From assembly GCA_035610365.1 (NCBI GenBank), contig CM069432.1:4030001-4094000 (forward strand): 64,000 nucleotides of DNA. Direction: 5' to 3'. Shown piece by piece: positions 1-9,312 of this stretch (its first letter is position 1; the number at the start of each line of letters is the position of its first letter). Under the pieces are notes generated by a model. That model did not search any database. It was not told where the DNA came from and saw nothing but the letters and a program-made list of their open reading frames with translations. The position numbers and the translations under genes were made by a program. Origin of the DNA: Aquatica leii. Its lineage: Eukaryota > Arthropoda > Insecta > Coleoptera > Lampyridae.

Positions 1-1345
1 GTTAATTTGGGACAGCTAGTGGATGATGTCACGGCTCAAGCATTCAAAAATTGGATGAAGGATTTGCATCACTTGTCGAAGATTGAGCTACCTTGATGTA
101 TTCTCGTAGGCGACCCGGAATCACATGATTTGAGGATACATACAATCTGTGATGCGAGCTAAGATGCCTATGCTTGTGTTGTGTTTGTGCAAGTAGTTTT
201 GCGTGGCAAAGTTTCTGTCTTCTTGTTGGCTGCCAAAACTAGAACAGCACCCATAAGAAAAACGAGTTTAGAAATGACTATAGCACGTTTGGAGTTGCTG
301 ACGGCAACTGCAAGTGCTTGGCTATATACACATGTGAGTGAGAACATAGGAAGGCAGATTGACTGTTTTTTCTGAACTAATTTAGCTACTGTCGTGTCGT
401 GGATTCAACGAAAAGGAGAGTGGGGTGTATTCGTATGAAATAGAGTGAGCGAAATCTGTAATTTGATTCCAGCGGAAAAATGGTGCCATTTACCAGGAAT
501 ACAAAATCCAGCTGATTTGTCCTCAAGGGGATGCTCTCCTAAACAACTCTTTGGTTCAAAATAGTGGGAGGAACCCAGATGGCTATATGAAGCACATGAA
601 AGATGGCAGTTCGTAATTACAACCTGCAACGAGGATAAAATTAACGTCAAGCGCAAGAAAAAGTTGGTTAGTACTCTTCTGTTGCACTTGGCATCTAGAC
701 TACTTTTCTAAATATACCAAATGATGGCTTGGATACTTCGATTTGTTAAAAATTGTAGGCGTTCAGATCAGAAACAGCGTGGTGAATTGTCTTTTGAAGA
801 ACAAGACGTGGTAAAGACGTTCAGCCTGATCATGAACATACACGTAAAATCATGCCATACTCAGAGTATGTTAAGTGTGATGAGGGAGAGGTTTTGGATC
901 TTGAGCGGTAGACGGACAGTCAGATTAGTTATACTCAAGTGTGGAACATGTAGAAGGTACAACGCAAAGTCTTTGACTGTAAAGCCTCCGCTAAATCCAT
1001 TAGACAGGGTTTGTGACGCAGCTCTCTTTAAAGTGACGGTAGTGGATTTTGCGGGGCCGTTGTACCTAAAAAATGGTAATAAGGTTTGGATATGTTTGTT
1101 TACGTACGCTGTCTTCCGAGCGGTTCATTTGGAGCTGACGACATTCCTGTCCACTCCGAGTTTTCTACAGGTCTTACGTTGTTTCGTGTCGCGTCGGAGC
1201 TGGCCTCGAACAGTCTGCAGTGACAATGGGACAAACTTTGTAGGCACCGAGAATGCCTTATCGCTTCTAGATTGGGACTTGATCTTGAGTGAAACGTCTG
1301 TCCAGCGCATCCGCTGGCGATCTAATCCCCCCACAACAACGTGGT
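1..1345 (+). pseudogene. BEL/Pao LTR retrotransposon pol remnant (RNase H to integrase)
   Basis: Degenerate 3' half of a BEL/Pao polyprotein. Around 181-360 the frame reads the RNase H-like stretch VSVFLLAAKTRTAPIRK followed by IARLELLTAT, typical of Pao elements. Around 395-600 another frame gives a WIQRKGEWGVF segment, an IQNPADLSSRGCSPKQL segment and WLYEAHE. From 721 to 1345 the integrase begins: C-x2-C in LKCGTCRRYN, then DFAGPLYLKNG (first Asp), KVWICLFTYAV and SDNGTNFVG (second Asp). Several stops and frame changes break it, the glutamate end of the integrase is not seen, and the left edge is cut by the window. Family assignment rests on the DFAGPLYLK and NPADLSSRG signatures, which I know from BEL/Pao. 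No LTR was identified. Confidence 0.85.
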
Positions 1346-1470
1346 AGGTATGGTTGAGAAAACATTTAAGTCGAGTGTACCTATGTTAATAAATCTGATA
1401 GAATGACAGATTGTCAAGTGCGGTCAGAACTAGCCTATGTCTATTTCGGTTAAAAATCTGCTTATGTCAA

Positions 1471-1473
<3 letters not shown>

Positions 1474-1546
<73 letters not shown>
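1474..1546. repeat. (TA)n microsatellite
   Basis: About 73 bases of uninterrupted alternating TA directly downstream of the BEL/Pao remnant. The apparent reading frame through it encodes only a Tyr-Ile repeat and is not a gene. The 400 bases that follow (to about 1945) contain no recognisable coding sequence. Confidence 0.95.
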
Positions 1547-1548
<2 letters not shown>

Positions 1549-1945
1549 GCTCTTTATGTTGTGGAAAAATATCTTAAGTCCAAATTTAGGCATACAGACA
1601 GTAGTTGAAACGGCATTAGCTTAATAAGTTTGAAACGAATATTTTAGTACATACAGAATTATCCTATGTGTAATAGGTTGGACATAGGAAACTTTCGTAT
1701 TCAGAATATTCACAAATAAACTATTGTTTAATTAAGTGGAGTTAGGATAGTTAGTGATTGTGTCAGTTGTTAATAGCGTGTTTTAGTGCATCGAGTTTCT
1801 TGTTTTATAGAGAAAAATGAATTCAAGTTCCAAACGTATATTGGAATTAGCTTTAAATTCCAGTGAAGAAGTTCATTCAAACACTAAAACATTAAAAGTA
1901 TTTGCTTTGTGCGGTATCTAGATAAATTTATGCAAATTTGTATTT

Positions 1946-2212
1946 ATGCCACCCCCCCTTGCTCAAAATAATTTTCCTCCATTAAAACTTGGCAACCAGC
2001 AGTCAAGCAACCAGCAAAGAAACATTGCACATACATCTGAAACTATGTCCAACATCATGAATGATGTTTGCTGGACCCGAAAAATAGAGAATGCACATGC
2101 TCAGTCAACAAGCTTCTTAGAGCAGATAATAATAAAGCAATCAGAAAAAATTGATATCCTCATAACACAAATAGGCACCCTAATGGGTCTCCGAACGACA
2201 CTCATAGCTTAG
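1946..2212 (+). pseudogene. ORF1 (gag-like) C-terminal remnant of a Jockey-like LINE
   Basis: Open frame of 88 codons directly ahead of the endonuclease/RT ORF. Its C-terminal half (SFLEQIIIKQSEKIDILITQ followed by IGTLMGLRTTLIA) resembles the extreme C-terminus of Jockey-type ORF1/Gag proteins, where a helix precedes a short hydrophobic end. The zinc knuckles expected upstream were not found, so only the tail seems to remain and the apparent start codon is probably fortuitous. It ends 8 bases before the ATG of the next ORF, the compact ORF1-ORF2 spacing usual for this clade. Assignment leans on position and is moderate. Confidence 0.5.
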
Positions 2213-2220
2213 AACCAGAA

Positions 2221-4865
2221 ATGAAATTCATACGTATAGCTGCATGGAATATCAATGGCTTATATCCAAATAAGCACGAGCTTGAGCTGTTTATAAACCA
2301 CAACAAAATTGATGTTCTATTAATTTCCGAAACACATATGACTGATCAAAGAGTGATTAAAATCAAGGGATATACCGTATGCTACGCTAATCATCCAGAC
2401 GGAACATCACATGCTGGAGCTGCTATAGTAAAGAGAGAAAACATAAGATATCATATGTTACCACCATACACACAAGCACATATACAGGCTGCTATAGTAT
2501 CTGTTGACGACTGGCAGGGCTCGTTGAATGTGGCTGCAGTGTACAGCAGATGTACAATGACTTCTTTCGCACATTGGGCGGTAGATATCTGTCGGGAGGC
2601 GACTGGAATGCCAAAAACACATTTTGGGGCTCCCGATTAACAAATACGAAAGGCCGAACTTTGAAAAATGCTATTGACAGCAATAATCTTAATGTACTTT
2701 CAACAGGGGAACCGACTCATTGGCCAACTGACCCAAAAAAATCCCAGACCTCATAGACTTCTTCGTCACCAAAGGAATATCAGGACTCTACACAAAAATT
2801 GAATCATGCCTGGATGGCTCTTCCGACCACACGCCTATCATATGTACACTAAGCACTACAGTGATCCTAAAACAATTACCCGAGACTTTATACAACCATA
2901 AAACTGACTGGGAAACATTCCGGGATTACATTGAAGATAATACCACACTCTGTATACCTCTTAAAACGGAAGATGATATAGAAAGTGCGGCGTTGTATAC
3001 TACCAACTTAATTCAAAAAGCAGCTTGGCTATCATCTCCCTATATAGAAGTAACATCGAAAAATTTGGACACTACCGTGGAAATTAGAGAAATGATAGCT
3101 GTAAAAAGAAAAAATAAGGCGACAATGGCATACTAGTAGGAATCACCAAGACAAAAAGGCACTAAACAAAGCTCAAAAAGTACTGAAATCAATGCTCAAA
3201 GAACTAGAGAATAGGACTTTGCAAGACAAATTAAAGACTTTATCACCATACAAAGCAGAAGATTATACACTGTGGACAATGACTAAATCACTAAAAAAGC
3301 CAAAAGAATACATGCCTCCTCTAAGAAAATCTGATGACAGTTGGTCAAGGAAACCCGCAGATAAAGCAGAATTATTCGCCACCTTCCTAAAAAGTGTGTT
3401 CAAATCCGATGAAGCTGATGTTGACGGCACAGAAAAAACGATCGACGGGATCTTAAATAGCGATCAGCAAATGTCTCTACCCTTGAAATCAGTCACCCCA
3501 GCAGAAGTCAAAAAAACCATAACTCAACTAAAACAAAAGAAAGCTCCCGGTTTTGACCTGATAACGGCAGAAGTTCTGAGACAGCTACCAAAGAAAGGTA
3601 TAGTTCTGATGACAATCCTCTTTAATGCAGTGTTGAGACTACAATACTTCCCAAATTTGTGGAAAGTGTCCATTATAAATATGGTACTTAAACCGGGGAA
3701 GATTCCCACAGAAGTCACATCTTACAGACCTATAAGTCTTCTCCCAGTACTATCAAAACTTACTGAGAAACTAATATTAAGTCGACTTCTCCCAGTTCTT
3801 GAAGAGCAAAAAATAATACCAGACCATCAATTCGGATTTCGGGCACACCATGAAACGACTGAACAAATACACCGAATAGCTCACACAATACGACAGACGC
3901 TGGAGAGGAAGGAGTACTGCACGGCCGTATTCCTAGACATAGAACAGGCCTTTGACCGTGTATGGCATAAGGGTCTCTTATATAAGCTAAAACTACTCCT
4001 TCCAAACACTGAGTACATGCTTTTGAGGTCTTATCTGGAACAACGAATTTACCAAGTCAAGTGCGGAGATCGCCTGTCATCCATCTGCCAAATAGAAGCA
4101 GGAGTGCCTCAAGGATCGGTGCTGGGCCCTATCCTCTACACAATATTTACCGCTGATATACCTATCATAGAAGAAGTAGTAACTGCAACCTATGCAGATG
4201 ACACTGCAATCCTTTCTAGCAGTAAAGATCCTAGTTTAGCATCCGTAAAACTACAAAAACATCTAGATAGAATCGTAATATGGCTAAAGATGTGGCGAAT
4301 AAGAGCTAGTCCTGCAAAATCAGTTCACATAACATTTACTTTGAATAGAGGTGCCTGTCCACCTGTTACACTTAACGGAGATATCTTGACACAGCAAACA
4401 ACAGTGAAATACCTGGGTATGCATCTGGACAAACGGCTTACGTGGAGGGATCACATTAAGGCAAAGAGAGAACAAGCAAACAAAAAGTTCAGGGATATGC
4501 ACTGGCTGCTGGGCGGGCAATCGACTCTCAGTTTGGAGAATAAGCTCCTGATATACAAATGCATTATAAAACCAGTATGGACATATGGTGTACAACTCTG
4601 GGGGTCAGCTAGTCACTCAAATATAGAAATACTACAGCGCTTCCAAAATAAAGCATTAAAAACTTTGGCCAATGCCCCATGGTTCATAAGGAACACAGAA
4701 GTGCATGAATATCTGCAACTCCCTACAGTCAGAGAAGAAATAGAAAAGTCTTCTGATGCCTATAAGCAGAGACTTGAAAAACACATAAATAGTTTAGCCA
4801 CAGAGCTCCTTAACACCAAGGACTCTATATACCGCCTAAAAAGGATACGACTAGCCACCATCTAA
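2221..4865 (+). pseudogene. Jockey-like LINE ORF2: endonuclease-reverse transcriptase (frameshifted)
   Basis: Encodes the replication protein of a non-LTR retrotransposon. The N-terminal APE-type endonuclease starts at 2221 with IRIAAWNINGLYPNKHELE, then LLISETHMT; GDWNAKNTFWGSR follows in a second frame (about 2597) and SSDHTPI in a third (about 2820). Thus at least two frameshifts and one stop (3134-3136) break the first 1 kb. From 3192 a 557-codon frame carries the RT intact in appearance: FGFRAHHETTEQ, VFLDIEQAFDRVWHKGL, GVPQGSVLGPILYT, the catalytic YADD at 4191-4202, and KYLGMHLDKRLTW. The C-terminal thumb includes WTYGVQLWGSAS. It stops at 4863-4865 and is followed by an AT-rich tail with overlapping AATAAA signals near 5020. 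Jockey clade is inferred from the RT signature. Confidence 0.9.
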
Positions 4866-5046
4866 TCATCTGATAACAAGAAATGACACATCACAGGATG
4901 TGCATATCTAAAGCCACTTATATATAATAGAAGACACATCTGATTATAGCTCTTGGCTGATTGCAGATTGATAAAAGACAGGAAAAAAAATTGTATTTAT
5001 ATACTTATTATAAAGCAATAAAATAAAGAAAACGAAGTAATAATCA

Positions 5047-5602
5047 AAATGCTCGTGGATGTGTAAGGTGCTGTTTAAATTGTTACAGAAACCAGTACTA
5101 ATTCTGTTACAGAATTTGATTCAGATGTCAGTCCGGTAAATGATTTTCAAAGCGACAAAGATTCCGATTATTGTGCTACGTCATCGGGTAGTTTATGTGA
5201 AAGGTCAGTCACAGATGTAAACAATAATGTGTTATGTTAAAAATTAGTAGTTCAATTCGCGAGTATAAAAATTTCTCTTCAAGTATGAAATTTGTCCTTA
5301 GAATTCCCTACTCTTTCGTCGAAACTGTCAAATTTTTGACAGCATTTTTAATTTCACTTCCTGTAAGATCATCGACGAGCTCTGTACTTTTACGGCCGGT
5401 GCAACCTTCACCTTTAGATCGTTTTACGCGAATATGCAATTACATTTGCAAGGCTCAATCGGGGTAAGTGGTGTAAATTTTTCTTTATTGGGGGGTTTAA
5501 TTTGATTCTGTAGCGGATTTTGGTACCCACCACATGTTTACCGGTATCGCTGAAGATAACTAGCAGGTGGCCTAGTTGGAAAACTTCCATGACGTCACGT
5601 TA
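5047..5602. other. Non-coding stretch, possible decayed exon
   Basis: No clear gene. Around 5095-5235 one plus-strand frame is acidic and Ser/Asp-rich (VTEFDSDVSPVNDFQSDKDS) after a TTACAG acceptor-like site, and GGGGTAAGTGG near 5460 looks like a splice donor. It could be an N-terminal exon of the DDE-like gene at 7.4-8.9 kb, with the hAT element sitting in its intron. That link is a guess. Confidence 0.25.
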
Positions 5603-5610
5603 TTGATAAC

Positions 5611-6601
5611 TAGAGAGCGGAATATATGCAAAGTGCATATAGATGCATATATTGCATATTTTCGCTTATTTCAAACAACATTGCATATTTAAGCTAAACA
5701 CGATTTATTTTGCATATTCTAAAAATAAATTAATATAAAATTTTAAAATTTCACTGTCTTACAATAAATTAGATCGAATTTTATAAGTTGAAACGGTATG
5801 AACGAACTCTGGACTTTCCCGTTTCTACCTGAATAACAATGCGACAAAAGATTGCATTGATGTCATAGAATTTGTTTCTGAAATTGAGGAGTTTTTCAAG
5901 AAAAAGATTATTAGCTTAGTATTCAAAATACGTATTGTTAAATAATATTTACGTAAAAACAATTTATAAAAATAAAGTAGGTACCTATCTGCTTTAAAGA
6001 GGCTAGTAATATTATTTTTTTCCGTTTTCCGCACGTAATATCGTGATAGTGCTTTTGAAGTGTTTTGTATATTTTAAATTAAAATATGTTTACCATTCAA
6101 AAAAGTGCTTCGATGAAGTGTTTTCCCAAGTTAAAGTTAAGTGGAGAGAAAGTATTTTGCAAGGCCTGTTCTAAAATCGTAAGTTACATTCATTTTCACA
6201 TTTTATTATCTTAAAATTTAAAGTCTGTCACATTTTTTCACGTTTTTTAAAAATATAATATCTGACTGTGTTCGTCAAATTGTAGCTTTTGTTCATATGA
6301 AAATTGATTTCTCTTTGGTGCTTTAACATTTTTTCTTCTACAGATTTTCTGTAAGAAGAAGTTTCAAGTCGATCAACATTTAAAAACAGCAAGTCATAAG
6401 TTGAAGCTAAAAAAATAGCATATATGTATTAAACATAAATGTGTCTATTTAAGATTTTGTTTTATTTTTGAGTATTTTTAATAAATATGCATTTGCATAT
6501 TTAGGAAAATTTTGAAAAAATAGCTGCATATTTTTAGCAAAAGTAATGCATATATATGCGCATATTTTGGTAATGCTTTGTTGCATATATTCCGCCCTTT
6601 A
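5611..6601. mobile_element. Complete small hAT-type DNA transposon (991 bp) with 8-bp target duplication
   Basis: Both ends are visible. The left end at 5611-5630 (TAGAGAGCGGAATATATGCA) and the inverted right end at 6582-6601 match at 18 of 20 positions. The element is flanked by the exact 8-bp direct repeat TTGATAAC (5603-5610 and 6602-6609). TIRs beginning TAG/TAA with an 8-bp duplication are hallmarks of hAT elements. More than ten TGCATAT motifs cluster inside both ends (5624-5715 and 6485-6590), as expected for subterminal transposase-binding sites. There is no room for a full transposase; the interior holds only a short spliced zinc-finger ORF. It is therefore non-autonomous for transposition. 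Confidence 0.88.
6086..6418 (+). CDS. Spliced 55-aa single zinc-finger (BED/CGGBP1-like) protein inside the hAT element
   Basis: Exon 1 is 6086-6178 (31 codons from ATG) and exon 2 is 6344-6418 (24 codons plus TAG), joined by a 165-bp intron with GTAAGT donor and TTTTCTTCTACAG acceptor, phase 0. The product is small and basic, with one finger of the form C25-x2-C28 ... H43-x5-H49; key segments are KVFCKACSKI across exon 1 and DQHLKTASHKLK in exon 2. This looks like the N-terminal BED/CGGBP1-like DNA-binding finger of hAT transposases, without the RNase H-like catalytic domain or dimerisation domain. An AATAAA lies at 6480-6485. There are no stops or frame breaks. It might bind the TGCATAT subterminal motifs, but that is inference; it could equally be a truncated relic that happens to stay open. 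Confidence 0.6.
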
Positions 6602-6609
6602 TTGATAAC

Positions 6610-7369
6610 GTTATTTCTTATACACCGTCACGGGTTGGAAACCTTCAAGATTTTCTCTCTTTTGAGAATGCACTACGACAAATACTAGGAAAATTTATGC
6701 TGTTAAGTCGAAGGGAAACGCTGGGCATTGGATGCTAAAGGGGAACTATTACTTGTGTTAACATTATATGCTCGATTATATTGGGTTTAATATTACTTTT
6801 TAGGTAACTAAAGTACGGAATTAGCTAATCCCCTACTGGATAAAACCTAACTGAGTATTACTATTTCAATTTTTTTTCGATTTGTACTTCGGAGGTCATG
6901 TCGATAATGACCGTACGTGCATGTTAGGTTAACACAATTAATAATATTTTTGTGCTTCACAAACTCATATGCAGTACGCGTTGAGTCTCAAAGGCTTAAA
7001 TTCTTTGTTTGTCTACGATTTTAAAATTATAATATAAATTCAGACGTTAAAAACTTAGACCGACAGGGTTAGCTTGTTGTACGGTGTGTTGCTCACTTTC
7101 TTCATCTTCTGTGATAAAATAAACATATATTCTGTGTTATTAGTGTTATTACTTCGGTGGTATTATTTATTCTTTTCCAGCTACGGGTAGGGTTAGACGG
7201 TATTTCCCTAATTGAACCTGTCATCGTCTTGGCGCCTTTTTAGATTTAACTTATAATTTTGCATCACAAAGCCTGTGATCCCTCTCCAGAGAAGCTGTGC
7301 TAGCCGTTACTTTATTTTGTTACAAGAAGACCAGCGTAACTATTTATTATTGGCTACCCAACTCGAGGA
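6610..7369. other. No gene seen
   Basis: AT-rich sequence without an open frame longer than about 50 codons and without recognisable repeat ends. Possibly the 5' part or intron of the DDE-like pseudogene that follows. Confidence 0.5.
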
Positions 7370-8870
7370 ACCTGATTTTCTCGTAACAAATGATTTAAAT
7401 AATATTTCTCAAAATGTAAAAGGAAACGAGTAAAAAATGAAAACAAATGGAATAAATTGGAAAAATAAGAAAACACTAAAACGATCTTTAAAAGCATACT
7501 GTGTTTATTGTTGTTTAAAGTGTTTATTCATGGTACCTGCTGCTAAGAGAAACGATATTTTTACAGAATATTTAAATTTAGGGAATACTAACTGACAACC
7601 TGATTATATTAGTCGCTTTCTAGATTTCAAGAAAACAAGTCGACGAAAACACCATTCCAAGAATGACGCTCTTAATAGTAATACTGACTATAACTCAAAA
7701 GAAATTGCTGAAAGCCGTAGAAAGCCAACTTTTGATTATAATTTACCATTAAAGACTGCTGAAGCTACTAATAAGGATAAGACACTCTTTCTAAATACTT
7801 TCGGAATAAGTCATCAAGTTCTAAAAACAGTGTGCATGAAAACTGTTGATACCGCAATTCCGAAACCAGACTATTGCCGAACAACTAGAAACAGAGCTGA
7901 CTCAGATGACAGAAAAGTCCTAATACGTAGACATATAGATAGTTTTCCGTATACTTACTACTGTAGAAAGAATTCCGCAGGAAAATATTTAGATTCCTCA
8001 CTTAGCATACAAAAAATGTACGACTTTTATAAAATTTGTTGCCAAGAGAGAAGTGTAGCCTGCACCAGTATTTATTCTTATAGATACATATTCAATCACG
8101 AATACAATTTGTCATTCTTTAAATCTATAAAAGACTAATGCGATTTGTGTCTTAAATATAAAAACAGCTCTGGAATTGAGAAGGAAAATTTAGAATTTGA
8201 ATTCAGTAAGCACATGGAAAACAAAATTATGTCTAGAGAGGTAAAAATTAACGAAAAAAAAGCTAACAATTTTTGTGCAGCGGTCTATGACTTACAACAA
8301 GTTCTGCCATGTCCAAAATCAAAAGCTAGAGAGACTCGGTACACAGTACCATAGAACGTGCCTCTCGTCATGTAGATGTTTATGTTCCAGAGCAGTGGTA
8401 CACCATAGCTCGATTGACATGCAAAAAAAAACCTTATGGAGTGGTAGAAATGAGTCAGACTGATTTTCTCGACATCAAGAAACTACTTGCAAAAACAACT
8501 AAAAACTGGGACAAAGATTCTACAGGCAATAAAGTGTCATGGCAAAAAAATAAATCTATACATACTTCAGTTTAAATATAACTATGTTGAGGAATATTTA
8601 GGTATTGGCACAAAATCACGAAAACAAATGACACAATTTCAGAAATATTAGCTTAAGCAACTACATGACCTAGTTCTTATGCCAAGATTGAAACATGAAA
8701 ACTTGATGTTTCTCTGTGAAGAAACAGTAGTTCCAAAGAAATACCACAAGTTTTTTTAAGGATTTCATGTCGAGCAAACCATAGATGAAGAAAAAGGTTA
8801 TAATAAAAAATTTGAAAACAAATTTAATCTAGAAGAAAGTGAAAGTTTTAATTTAAGTTTTGGTTGAATT
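7370..8870 (+). pseudogene. Degenerate insect multi-copy DDE-transposase-like protein (internally deleted)
   Basis: Matches, by memory of motifs, a family of uncharacterised, high-copy insect proteins that look like RNase H-fold transposases. About 7430-7830 gives a basic N-terminus (LKRSLKAYCVYCCLKC, then a Lys/Arg-rich linker). 7800-8140 reads LFLNTFGISHQVLKTV, RRHIDSFPYTYYCRKNS, YLDSSLSIQKMYDFYKICCQE and FNHEYNLSFF. 8138-8340 gives CDLCLKYKNSS and VYDLQQVLPCPKSK, where the Asp probably begins the catalytic core. It then jumps at about 8340-8350 to the C-terminal part (VDVYVPEQWYTIARLTCKKK, MSQTDFLDIKKLL), so the middle third is deleted. A last segment at about 8680-8760 reads LMFLCEETVVPKKYHKFF. 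Several stops and frameshifts are present. I do not recall an accepted superfamily name. Confidence 0.65.
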
Positions 8871-9309
8871 TTCTTCAGTTTTTTTATATTTTGATAATGT
8901 TATCACACATGAGAATTTGTAATGGCTGGTCCTTTTGTTTTTAATAAAATATTTTTTTAAATTAATATTACTTAAGAAAATAGCAAGAAGTTGTTTTTTC
9001 TTCAATTTATAATTTAGTGTCTTTTACATGTCAAACTAACCATTGTTCTGAAAGATAAATAAAAAAAATTATAAAAACTATGCTAAAACCACAATATTAG
9101 TATAAATGAAGTAATTACAAAAAATAAACAATTGCCTTCTAAAAAGAGACTAAAAAGAGTGCAGAGTAAATTTTTTTTTGATTTTATGGTGTTTTCAAAA
9201 AAAGTTGTTAAGATAGTAAACTTTCTATAGGCTCTCTTGTATAGTTGAAAATTTGGACTTAGGTTAGTTCTGACCTCATGTAACGAGATGACGTTCAATT
9301 AATTAGTGA
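8871..9309. other. No gene seen
   Basis: AT-rich spacer between the DDE-like pseudogene and transposon copy A. The minus-strand 71-codon frame at 9083-9298 shows no recognisable motif. Confidence 0.5.
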
Positions 9310-9312
9310 TTA

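Larger units (their letters stand above)
1946..5046 (+). mobile_element. Jockey-like non-LTR retrotransposon, 5'-truncated
   Basis: Unit comprising the ORF1 tail, ORF2 and a short 3' UTR. Downstream of the ORF2 stop there is about 180 bp of non-coding sequence ending in an A-rich stretch with AATAAA-type signals near 5020-5030. The 5' edge is placed at the first ORF1-like codon; the real boundary and the target duplication were not found. Confidence 0.6.

Noticed and set aside
1411-1608. Frame encoding a Tyr-Ile repeat
   Set aside because: Translation of the (TA)n microsatellite.
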